Made by a program: the position numbers and the translations under genes. Positions 53,573 through 61,375 of a DNA stretch of 64,000 nucleotides are shown here, piece after piece. The notes under the pieces were generated by a model. The model had not been told where the DNA came from. It searched no databases and worked only from the letters and a program-made list of their open reading frames with translations. The stretch is from contig JBFLKU010000008.1 of assembly GCA_040883315.1 (NCBI GenBank), positions 124,001 to 188,000 of the forward strand, read 5' to 3'. The stretch's first letter is position 1. Each line of letters begins with the position of its first letter. Source of the DNA: JAFGUF01 sp040883315. GTDB taxonomy: Bacteria; Bacillota; Clostridia; Christensenellales; UMGS416.

Positions 53573-54037
53573 TTAAAATTCGATTGATAAAGTCGCTTTT
53601 CCGATGTCTTTTATCTGTAGTGATATTTCACCGTCAGCGTCCTCTACTACTATGCCGTCCTCGTCTGCTTTTTTTAGCACACCAACTATCTTTTTCTTTC
53701 CGTCAACAGGGGCATAAAGGCTGATTTCTATCTTTTTCTCAATGTACCTTTTGTAGTCTGATAGGTCTTTGAACTCTCTGTCCAGCCCGGGGGAGGAAAC
53801 CTGTAGAAAATCATACTTTTCCGCTGTATCAGGGTTTTCATCCAAAATAGGGTCTAGAGTTTTGGAAATCAATTCGCAGTCTTCAAAGCTTATGCCGCTT
53901 TCCTTATATATATATATAGTTAGTTTCCAGGGACCGCCTGGATTTTTATATTCCACATCCACCAATTCATAGCCTAAATCTTCAACGATAGGTTTTGCTA
54001 TGTCAAAGGCGATGGATTTAACAGATTTTTTAGCCAA
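53573..54037 (-). CDS. rimP: Ribosome maturation factor RimP
   Basis: RimP assists assembly of the 30S subunit. About 154 residues from TTG 54037, opening LAKKSVKSIAFDIAKPIVEDLGYELVDVEY; the second half FLQVSSPGLDREFKDLSDYKRYIEKKIEI is typical. AAGGAAG lies eight or nine bases before this TTG. The open frame to ATG 54073 would add 12 codons with no SD and would enter the leader hairpin. It heads the nusA operon. Confidence 0.94.
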   Translation of the reverse strand: MAKKSVKSIAFDIAKPIVEDLGYELVDVEYKNPGGPWKLTIYIYKESGISFEDCELISKTLDPILDENPDTAEKYDFLQVSSPGLDREFKDLSDYKRYIEKKIEISLYAPVDGKKKIVGVLKKADEDGIVVEDADGEISLQIKDIGKATLSIEF

Positions 54038-54069
54038 GTTTTTGCTTCCTTTTTTATAATAATTCTGAC

Positions 54070-54098
54070 ACAAAACTAAAGAGTGGGATTGCCCACTC
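54070..54098 (-). promoter_or_regulatory. Conserved-type hairpin in the rimP-nusA leader
   Basis: On the minus strand GAGTGGG/CCCACTC form a seven-base stem with a CAAT loop, followed by a T-rich stretch. It lies between the promoter and the rimP start. A GTGGG...CCCAC hairpin in front of rimP is, as far as I recall, common in Firmicutes and may let NusA control its own operon. The regulatory role is inferred. Confidence 0.6.
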
Positions 54099-54137
54099 CT
54101 TACACTCTGTTATCAATAGTTCTGTCTTACTTTATAC

Positions 54138-54165
54138 ATTATAGCATAAATTATTTTTTTATCAA
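54138..54165 (-). promoter_or_regulatory. Promoter of the rimP-nusA-infB operon
   Basis: On the minus strand TTGATA (54160-54165) and an extended TGCTATAAT (TATAAT 54138-54143) are 16 bases apart. The transcript would start near 54131 and carry a leader of about 95 bases. Confidence 0.65.
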
Positions 54166-54299
54166 GAAAATCTTTTATAGGTACGTTTGTGAGCAAATAG
54201 ATGCGTTTTTATTTTTTTAACTATGCATACTATACTTCAATTTATAAATAAAATATGAATTAATATCAAAATTATTTGGGATTTGAAAGGCATTTCTAA

Positions 54300-54328
54300 T
54301 TGTTATTTGTGCCAATAAATTGTATAAT
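54300..54328 (+). promoter_or_regulatory. Promoter of the DUF2232-rplI-dnaB unit
   Basis: TTGTTA (54300-54305) and TATAAT (54323-54328) are 17 bases apart, 31 bp before the ATG at 54360. The 320-base stretch 54038-54359 holds only the two divergent promoters and the rimP leader; no gene is seen in it. Confidence 0.65.
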
Positions 54329-54359
54329 AAATTTTAATACAAAAAATCAAGGATATAAA

Positions 54360-55580
54360 ATGGAAGAGAATAAAAAAATTAGAAATGAAGATAACAGCAG
54401 TGTATACATATATACTGTGTTAATTATACTTGGCATGGCAGTAATTGCCTTTGCATCTGTTTACATACCGTTTTTGATATTTGCTATGCTTATTATAGCT
54501 CCCTTTGCAATGCGGTACGACATGGAGGCTGCAAAGCCTATATTATCTATAGCATTGGCGGTAATCTGTGGGATTTTTCTGGCATTTAATAGCCTGAATT
54601 ATTCGGTCTTTTATATTTTGACTGCAGCCACAGGGCTGAGCGTGGCTATCTCGTTTGTGATTTGGAGATTTGCAAAGATTGAAAAATTTTCAGTAGGCAT
54701 GAAGTATGCTTTGCTGGGGTCTGCATTCATTGGTGTGATGATTGCTTTGGTTGTCTTCCTGATAGGAGGAAGAGAGCCGTTCTCACTGCAGATAGTAAAC
54801 GATGTGGAAAAGTTTTTTACTAGCGGAAATTCGCAAAGCGGCACCCAGATGCTGGATGCACTATACAACAGAATGATTATGCTGGAAAAAGAAGGGCAGA
54901 TGACTTTTAGCGAAAGGCTGCAGAGCGCAATGGGAATATTGGACTATTCAAAAGGTGTTGCTCTGGGAGACAAAGTGGACAAGGTGATGCCTTTGGCGGA
55001 AGCTGCTGCAAACACATACTCAATTCTGGCAATACTTTTTTATCCTGCCATTGCAGGAGGTCTTGCATGGTGGAGAGGCAGCTATAGATTCTATAAAGAC
55101 AAAGAAATGACTGACAGCGTAAAGAACATGAAGCCAATGCCGTTTGCAACATTCACAATACCAAGAGGGCTATTTGGTTTGGTTGTTTCGCTGCTTCTGC
55201 TCTCGTTTATATTACAAGTATATCAAAGCAGTGACATGATGATGTATGCGGCGATGACTATGCAGTATTTTTCGTATTTACTTCTGGGCATTCAAGGGCT
55301 GGCAGTGGCAGAATATTTCTTGAAAAGAGTGAAGATATTCAAATTTGCAGCTTTAAGAATTACGCTAATGATTATTGTGGGGATAATTTCAGTCGGCATA
55401 TTCTTCCTATTTATCGGAATGATAGATTTATTCTTTAATACGCGTCTGGTATATGCCAAGACAAAAGAGATGAAAGAAAAGATGGCTAGAATGAAGGAAA
55501 CCCAAGAACAGCAGAAAAAAGACGAAACTGAAAATGAAAATAAAGACGAAAACAAAGACCAAGATAAAAATGATGACTAA
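54360..55580 (+). CDS. DUF2232 (YybS-like) membrane protein
   Basis: The roughly 406-residue protein has about eight membrane segments over its first 360 residues and a highly charged Lys/Glu/Asp tail (EMKEKMARMKETQEQQ and onward). The family sits before rplI-dnaB in many Firmicutes, often next to the c-di-AMP phosphodiesterase gdpP. Function unknown. ATG 54360 has AAGGA seven bases upstream and lies inside a longer open frame whose upstream part holds the promoter. Confidence 0.82.
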   Translation: MEENKKIRNEDNSSVYIYTVLIILGMAVIAFASVYIPFLIFAMLIIAPFAMRYDMEAAKPILSIALAVICGIFLAFNSLNYSVFYILTAATGLSVAISFVIWRFAKIEKFSVGMKYALLGSAFIGVMIALVVFLIGGREPFSLQIVNDVEKFFTSGNSQSGTQMLDALYNRMIMLEKEGQMTFSERLQSAMGILDYSKGVALGDKVDKVMPLAEAAANTYSILAILFYPAIAGGLAWWRGSYRFYKDKEMTDSVKNMKPMPFATFTIPRGLFGLVVSLLLLSFILQVYQSSDMMMYAAMTMQYFSYLLLGIQGLAVAEYFLKRVKIFKFAALRITLMIIVGIISVGIFFLFIGMIDLFFNTRLVYAKTKEMKEKMARMKETQEQQKKDETENENKDENKDQDKNDD

Positions 55581-55613
55581 GGTGACAAAAAATAATACTA
55601 TAAGAGGTGAAAG

Positions 55614-56066
55614 ATGAAAGTTATATTATTAAAAGATGTAAAAGGTTCGGGAAAAAAGGGAGATATAGTAAACGTATCCGACGGATATGCACGCAATTTT
55701 TTGTTTCCAAAAGGACTGGCACAGGAAGCCACAAAGCAAAATATAAATACCGTTGAGCAAAAAAAGGCAGCAATAGAGCACCAGCAAGAGCTGGAGCTGC
55801 AGGAGGCAAAGGATTTGGCGGCGTCACTAGACAACAAAGAAGTGACCATAAAGCTGAAAGCCGGAGCAAACGGAAAACTTTTTGGCTCTGCAAACACAAA
55901 AGATGTGGCTGATGCTGTGAATGAGCAGCTGAATATGGACATAGACAAAAAGAAGCTGGTGCTAAAAGACAGCATAAAAGAATGCGGAGTATACCCTGTG
56001 AAAATAAAGCTTTATCCAAATGTAACAGCTTCCATCAAAGTGAATGTGGAGGCAGTAGAGGAATAG
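55614..56066 (+). CDS. rplI: 50S ribosomal protein L9
   Basis: L9 binds 23S rRNA with its N-terminal lobe. The 150-residue protein opens MKVILLKDVKGSGKKGDIVNVSDGYARNFL, followed by the long helix and the C-terminal lobe ending VKVNVEAVEE. AGAGG precedes ATG 55614. It stands between the DUF2232 gene and dnaB, the usual order. Confidence 0.97.
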   Translation: MKVILLKDVKGSGKKGDIVNVSDGYARNFLFPKGLAQEATKQNINTVEQKKAAIEHQQELELQEAKDLAASLDNKEVTIKLKAGANGKLFGSANTKDVADAVNEQLNMDIDKKKLVLKDSIKECGVYPVKIKLYPNVTASIKVNVEAVEE

Positions 56067-56069
56067 AAG

Positions 56070-57431
56070 ATGAGCGAAGCAAAGATAGGCAAGCAGCCGC
56101 CCCACAATCTAAACGCTGAAAAATCAGTTTTGGGTGCAATGATGCTTTCACCTGTTTCTGTTGCTATGGCAATAGAGCGGCTGAAAGAGGAGGATTTTTA
56201 TCTTCTGCCGCACCAAAAGATATTTCAAGCTATGCATATACTGCATATGCATGCGAAAAATGTAGATTTAGTAACTGTAGGTGACGAGCTGGACAAAATG
56301 GGCGTTTTGGAGAACGTTGGGGGGTATTCGTATCTGACGGACTTGTCAGACTATGTTCCTGTGCTTACAAACATCCATGAATATGTAAATATAGTAAGAA
56401 ATGATTCACTGCTTAGGCAGCTGATAGACATATCAGGAAGAATTACGGATGACTGCTTCAACGATGAAAAATCCACATATGACATAATTTCGGGTGCAGA
56501 GAAAATGATATTCGACTTATCCCAATCTGAGGATAAGAAGAAATTTGTGCATGTAAAAGAAACAGCTAATGAAGTAATCAAAAACGTGGAGTTCAGATAT
56601 AGCAACCCGGACGCTATCACAGGCATAAGGACAGGGTTTTCGTCACTGGATACATTGCTGACTGGTCTGCACGGCGGCGAGCTGGTGCTGATAGCCGCAC
56701 GCCCCGGAATGGGCAAGAGTGCATTTGCTCTAAACATTGCACAGCAGTCTGCAATGCTGGATAAAACCAAGGCAGCAGTATTCACATTGGAAATGCCTAG
56801 CGAGCAGCTGGTGGAAAGGCTGATGTCCAGCTTGGGAGATTTGGAGCTGACCAAGATAAAAACGGGTGCACTATCCGACAAAGACTGGGATAAAATAAGC
56901 GAAGCCGCGGATGAACTGGGGCAATGCGACATATACATAGATGACACATCGGGCATAAATATCCCGGAGATATTCAGCAAATGCAGAAGATTGAAAGCAG
57001 AATTCGGGCTTGGCATGGTGGTTATTGACTATTTGCAGCTGTTGTCTTCATTTGGCAGAAAGGAAAGCAGACTGCAGGAAATATCCGAGATGACCAGAAT
57101 GCTGAAGATAATGTCGATGGACTTGGATGTGCCGGTTCTATTGCTTTCGCAGCTATCCCGTGCACCTGAGCAAAGACAAAACCACAGACCTATGCTCAGC
57201 GACCTGCGTGAATCTGGCTCCATTGAGCAGGACGCAGACGTTGTTATTTTCCTATATAGGGATGACTACTACATGCAGGAGGGCAGTGATATAAACCCGG
57301 ATGCTGTTGCCAATGAGGCGGAGATTATAGTAGCCAAACACAGAAGCGGGCCCACAGGAACAATCAAGCTGGTGTGGCATGGCGACACCGTTCGATTTGT
57401 GGATGTGGACAACAGACATACATATATGTGA
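56070..57431 (+). CDS. dnaB: Replicative DNA helicase
   Basis: This is the DnaB-family helicase (called DnaC in B. subtilis). The N-terminal domain (about 1-150, starting PPHNLNAEKSVLGAMM) is followed by the RecA-like core with Walker A ARPGMGKSA, Walker B VVIDYLQLL, LSRAPEQR, and the closing FLYRDDYY. 453 residues, normal; no intein. It begins 3 bp after rplI. A hairpin begins at its TGA stop. Confidence 0.96.
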   Translation: MSEAKIGKQPPHNLNAEKSVLGAMMLSPVSVAMAIERLKEEDFYLLPHQKIFQAMHILHMHAKNVDLVTVGDELDKMGVLENVGGYSYLTDLSDYVPVLTNIHEYVNIVRNDSLLRQLIDISGRITDDCFNDEKSTYDIISGAEKMIFDLSQSEDKKKFVHVKETANEVIKNVEFRYSNPDAITGIRTGFSSLDTLLTGLHGGELVLIAARPGMGKSAFALNIAQQSAMLDKTKAAVFTLEMPSEQLVERLMSSLGDLELTKIKTGALSDKDWDKISEAADELGQCDIYIDDTSGINIPEIFSKCRRLKAEFGLGMVVIDYLQLLSSFGRKESRLQEISEMTRMLKIMSMDLDVPVLLLSQLSRAPEQRQNHRPMLSDLRESGSIEQDADVVIFLYRDDYYMQEGSDINPDAVANEAEIIVAKHRSGPTGTIKLVWHGDTVRFVDVDNRHTYM

Positions 57432-57451
57432 TGACTGCTCAAAGCAGTCAT
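57431..57451 (+). terminator. Hairpin after dnaB
   Basis: A nine-base stem, ATGACTGCT/AGCAGTCAT, with a CAA loop starts on the last base of the dnaB stop. Only TGCTTT follows, so termination is probably incomplete. Confidence 0.6.
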
Positions 57452-57550
57452 TGCTTTATAAATAGAAATAGCAGAAAAGTGATTAAACAGTGGATATTTG
57501 CTTATATATAAAATGCATGTTTATTTAGTTTATCTGCAAGAGGAGAGGTT

Positions 57551-58249
57551 ATGAGAAAAATAGCATTTATGGATTTCCACGGAACATTAGCATACAAATC
57601 ATATTCAGATACCCTGCATCAGGTGCTCACAGAGTTTCATCCTGATCATTTATATACTCAAAGCACATTCAGAGACCTGCTGGACGGCAGCTATCTGTGG
57701 GACAACCCGGAAGCCGAGCATAAGCAGCTGAACAAGCCCGAAAAATGGTGGGAGCATATGAACGGCAAGCTGAAGGAGGCCTATATTCAGCTGGGCTACA
57801 AGCAGGACGCTGAGCAAATGACAGCTAGGTTTCGCGAGCTATACACAGACCCAAATGAATACATGGTGTATGATGACGCTGTAGAAGGCGTGAAAAAGAT
57901 ACGTAAAATGGGCTGGAAAGTCGTTATACTGACAAACCACATGCCCGAAATAAAAAAAGTGATAAAAAAACTGCCTTTCGGCAGATATATAAGCAAGGTA
58001 ATTTCCTCTGCTAATATCGGCTATGAAAAGCCGAATATCAAATTCTACGAGTATGCCCTGAAAAAAACATGGCACCCTGAAAAGTGCGTTATGCTGGGAG
58101 ACAACATTTTGGCAGACATTCAAGGTGCTACAAGCGTGGGTATACCGGCTATTTTAGTCAGAAATTCACTGTTTAAGGACAATGAAAACTGCAAGTACTT
58201 CGCTAAAGATTTGAATGAAGCAGTTGACATCATCGCAAAATATTTTTAG
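57551..58249 (+). CDS. HAD-superfamily hydrolase with variant motif I
   Basis: The 232-residue protein has the HAD order: motif I MDFHGTLAY (nucleophile Asp8), a helical cap (about 20-105), motif II VVILTNHM, motif III Lys in SSANIGYEKPN, and motif IV GDNILADIQGATSVG. HAD phosphatases normally read DxD at motif I, but here the second Asp is His10 (DFHGT). This can change or remove phosphatase activity. GAGG precedes ATG 57551. The stop abuts the convergent VanW gene. Confidence 0.87.
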   Translation: MRKIAFMDFHGTLAYKSYSDTLHQVLTEFHPDHLYTQSTFRDLLDGSYLWDNPEAEHKQLNKPEKWWEHMNGKLKEAYIQLGYKQDAEQMTARFRELYTDPNEYMVYDDAVEGVKKIRKMGWKVVILTNHMPEIKKVIKKLPFGRYISKVISSANIGYEKPNIKFYEYALKKTWHPEKCVMLGDNILADIQGATSVGIPAILVRNSLFKDNENCKYFAKDLNEAVDIIAKYF

Positions 58250-59884
58250 CTAGCCAACTGATGTTGGAGCTGGGGAATCCGTTGGTGTGGCTGCCTCTGT
58301 AGGCGATACGGTATCGGAAGGCTCCGGCGTAGGTGTGGGCGTGGGGTTGATATACCCCTCATAGTCTGCAGGGTTCACATGGAGCTCCGGATAGTAGTGC
58401 TTGTATACGTCAGTATATAGGAATTCAGTGGATATTGTTGCGCCGTCTTTATCTTTATACACTTTGTATACTTCGCATGTGATGCCTTGTCTGCCTTCTA
58501 TCAATACGGGCTTTGAGCCAACAGGTACTTCGGCATCTTTCACATATTTAGGATCGCCGATAGCAATTGTATTAATTGTTTTCACTTTTATCTCTATATG
58601 GTCGCAATTGGTAAGCGGTGCACCAAAAATCTTGGCATACACATCACGTCCCTCTGTATACATCACTATGTATATTGGGTAATCACGATTATTTTTGAAT
58701 TTCAAATCAGCAGTTCCATAGTTTACGGTGGCGTCTCTGCCCCTTGTCAGGTAGCTGACCACAAAAGAGTGGTGATGACGCTCTGTTATCTCTAGGTCTG
58801 CTAAAAGTGCGGCATTGTATAGTGTGCCGGACACCTGGCATACGCCGCCTGCGATATCTGGAACCAGCTCATTGCCGCCGACTATTGCGTTGGCTTCCTT
58901 GAAACCTGCAGCAGCTGTTCTTTTGCCTGTGGTGTCGTTCATGGAGAATTCTTCACCTGGCATCAAAACAGTGCCGTTTATCATAGAGCAGGCTAGTGCA
59001 ATATTATGCTCTCTGTTGGCGTTTCTTGCCTGCCGTGTAGAGAAGGAAACAATCTCTTGCGTAATAGCACGGAAATCTATCTTCTCATCAGGATGCACTT
59101 CCCATTTCGGAACTTGCACTGATTCAAATTCCTGATCAATAAATGCGCTTTGCACGCTCTTCCACAGTGCATCTGCATCTGTGGTGATGCCCACGGAAAA
59201 GTCGCTGTAAACAAACCATTCTTCCTGTGGCTTGGAAGGATCGGGGTGGAATTCCACCGCAGGCTCTGACACATCAGCCTCTTTTGAAATGGCAATATTT
59301 TTGACATCAGCCTCAATAGGAGAGGGGTCTATTTCTCTGGATGTATTCAGGCGAACGTTTTGCTCTGTAAATCCCATCACTCTGTTGTATCTTTCGGCGT
59401 TTGTGCCCACTCTGCCCATCAAAAAGGCTTCATCTATTATTTCATCTGTATTGTACGTGATTATCACGTCTTTACCGGTGAATATATATTTTTCGTCTTC
59501 ATCCCACACAACCTCCACCTGTATTTCGCTTTCGCTGGCTTTTTGCTGGGACGATATGGCATCCAGTGCCTGCTTCTTGGTCAGCCCACCTACGTGGATA
59601 TTGTCTATATATATTCCAGAATAGAATGTGTCTGTATCGATCACTTCTAAATACTTTTCATTTTGAAAAAAACTATATAGATATATGCCTGCAAGGCTGC
59701 CTATGATAATAAGGCAAAACATCATTATCCTAAGCATTATCTTTTTCCGAGGCTTTCCGGCGTGCGGAGCATACCCAGAGGCAGCTGGCAATCCGCCGCT
59801 ATAGTCGTAATTGACCTCTGTTGGCAAGTTTTGATCTGTATTTTGATTATCTATATAATTATTATTCGTATCCCTATCGAACAT
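58250..59884 (-). CDS. VanW-family surface protein with G5-like domain and Pro/Thr tail
   Basis: The 544-residue protein has an Asn/Asp-rich cytoplasmic N-terminus, one membrane helix (about 50-72), a YoaR-like N-terminal domain (about 85-280), the VanW domain (about 295-420: ACSMINGTVLMPGEEFSMN, GGVCQVSGTLYNAALLADLE, HHSFVVSYL), a G5-like domain (about 430-500: KVKTINTIAIGDPKY) and a Pro/Thr/Ser-rich end. VanW proteins are found near glycopeptide resistance genes but their function is unsettled; without vanHAX it should not be read as resistance. The tail is a plausible O-glycosylation substrate. Confidence 0.85.
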   Translation of the reverse strand: MFDRDTNNNYIDNQNTDQNLPTEVNYDYSGGLPAASGYAPHAGKPRKKIMLRIMMFCLIIIGSLAGIYLYSFFQNEKYLEVIDTDTFYSGIYIDNIHVGGLTKKQALDAISSQQKASESEIQVEVVWDEDEKYIFTGKDVIITYNTDEIIDEAFLMGRVGTNAERYNRVMGFTEQNVRLNTSREIDPSPIEADVKNIAISKEADVSEPAVEFHPDPSKPQEEWFVYSDFSVGITTDADALWKSVQSAFIDQEFESVQVPKWEVHPDEKIDFRAITQEIVSFSTRQARNANREHNIALACSMINGTVLMPGEEFSMNDTTGKRTAAAGFKEANAIVGGNELVPDIAGGVCQVSGTLYNAALLADLEITERHHHSFVVSYLTRGRDATVNYGTADLKFKNNRDYPIYIVMYTEGRDVYAKIFGAPLTNCDHIEIKVKTINTIAIGDPKYVKDAEVPVGSKPVLIEGRQGITCEVYKVYKDKDGATISTEFLYTDVYKHYYPELHVNPADYEGYINPTPTPTPEPSDTVSPTEAATPTDSPAPTSVG

Positions 59885-59939
59885 TGAACTCTCCTCATAT
59901 TCACTTATTAAGTAGATAGTACTAAAATTAAAACCCAGT

Positions 59940-59968
59940 ATTATACATTAATAATATATTTTGTGTAA
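59940..59968 (-). promoter_or_regulatory. Probable promoter for the VanW gene
   Basis: On the minus strand TTACAC (59963-59968) and TATAAT (59940-59945) are 17 bases apart. They lie about 56 bp before the start in the divergent gap to hisS. Confidence 0.5.
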
Positions 59969-60076
59969 AATAATTGTAACATAAATATAACATATTAATC
60001 AATATAAATTCAACTATTTGGACGAGAAAATATCTTAATTTGTTCCCTTTATTTTATTTTTATTATTCTGAAAATA

Positions 60077-60085
60077 TGCTATAAT
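60077..60085 (+). promoter_or_regulatory. Extended -10 element before hisS
   Basis: TGCTATAAT lies 28 bp before the hisS start. No good -35 is seen, which fits an extended -10 promoter. There is no T-box, although hisS often has one in Firmicutes. Confidence 0.45.
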
Positions 60086-60112
60086 TAACAAAAACTAAAA
60101 AAGAGGACCAAT

Positions 60113-61375
60113 ATGCTTATAACAAACGCCCCGAAGGGCACAAAAGATGTGCTGCCGTCAGAGAGCTACAAGTGGCAGTATATAGAGGAAAAAATAAGGC
60201 AAATCTGCGATTTATATAATTGTAATGAAGTGAGAGTTCCTACATTTGAACATACGGAGCTTTTTTTGCGCGGTGTAGGCGACAACACGGATATAGTAAA
60301 TAAGGAAATGTATACGTTTTTAGACAAAGCAGAAAGAAGCATAACGCTGAAGCCAGAGGGCACAGCAGGCGTTGCCAGATGCTTTGTGGAAAATAGCATT
60401 TTCAATAATCCAATGCCCATAAAAATGTATTATCTTAATTCACCGGTTTTCAGGTATGAACAGCCCCAGTCGGGAAGGTATCGTGAGCATCACCAATTTG
60501 GAGTGGAGATGTTTGGCTCGGACGAGCCTACAATAGACGCCGAGGTAATATCTGTTGCAATGGATGTATTTAAAAAGCTGGGAGTAGGAAACCTGGAGCT
60601 GAATATCAATTCCATCGGTTGCAGCGAGTGCAGACCCAAGTACAATGCAGCACTTTTGGAATACATAGGCTCATCTATCGATAAAATGTGCACATCATGC
60701 CAGGAAAGGTATGAAAAGAACCCATTGCGTATATTGGACTGCAAAGTGCCAACATGCAAAGAAGTGGTGAAAAACGCACCGACGACCATAGAGCACCTGT
60801 GTGAGGACTGCAGTGAACACTTTGAAAGACTGCAAAAAAACCTGGACAGCATGGGCATAGCATACAAAGTGAACCCCCAGATAGTGCGTGGGCTAGACTA
60901 CTACACAAAGACGGTTTTTGAGATAATCACCAATTCCATCGGTGCACAGGGCACTGTGTGCGGCGGCGGCAGATACAACAACCTGATAGAGGAGATAGGC
61001 GGAAAGCCGATGCCTGCAGCAGGCTTTGGAATGGGCATGGAGCGTCTTTTAATGGTGATGGAAAACGACAATGTGGAAATACCCGAGCCTAAGGCTGTGG
61101 ATTTGTATATTGCGGCTACAGAAGATGACGCGATAATAAAGTCTATGGAAATAGCCAGAAAATTAAGAGCTGAGGGAATAAAGGTGGAAGCACCTCATAT
61201 GAAAAAATCTCTAAAAGCTCAAATGAAATATGCGAATAAACTTAATTGCAGATACGTACTTATGCTATGGGATGAGGACATAAAAAATGGCGAAGTATTA
61301 GTGAAAGACATGGACGAGAACGGCGAAGAAAAGAAAATTAAAATTGATGAAATAGTCAAGGAGATAAATATATGA
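60113..61375 (+). CDS. hisS: Histidyl-tRNA synthetase
   Basis: This is a class II synthetase of 420 residues. It opens with APKGTKDVLPSES; motif 2 is VFRYEQPQSGRYREHHQFG; the histidine-A loops are GLDYYTKTVFEI and GGGRYNNLIEEIGG; motif 3 is GFGMGMERL. The anticodon-binding domain fills about 325-420. ATG 60113 has AGAGGA upstream. The stop overlaps aspS as ATGA, the common hisS-aspS pairing. Confidence 0.97.
   Translation: MLITNAPKGTKDVLPSESYKWQYIEEKIRQICDLYNCNEVRVPTFEHTELFLRGVGDNTDIVNKEMYTFLDKAERSITLKPEGTAGVARCFVENSIFNNPMPIKMYYLNSPVFRYEQPQSGRYREHHQFGVEMFGSDEPTIDAEVISVAMDVFKKLGVGNLELNINSIGCSECRPKYNAALLEYIGSSIDKMCTSCQERYEKNPLRILDCKVPTCKEVVKNAPTTIEHLCEDCSEHFERLQKNLDSMGIAYKVNPQIVRGLDYYTKTVFEIITNSIGAQGTVCGGGRYNNLIEEIGGKPMPAAGFGMGMERLLMVMENDNVEIPEPKAVDLYIAATEDDAIIKSMEIARKLRAEGIKVEAPHMKKSLKAQMKYANKLNCRYVLMLWDEDIKNGEVLVKDMDENGEEKKIKIDEIVKEINI

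Noticed and set aside
58250..59884. Vancomycin resistance gene
   Set aside because: VanW domains are widespread surface proteins; no vanH, vanA/B or vanX gene is nearby.
59885..60112. A T-box leader before hisS
   Set aside because: No T-box core, no terminator hairpin, and the -10 element lies only 28 bp before the start.
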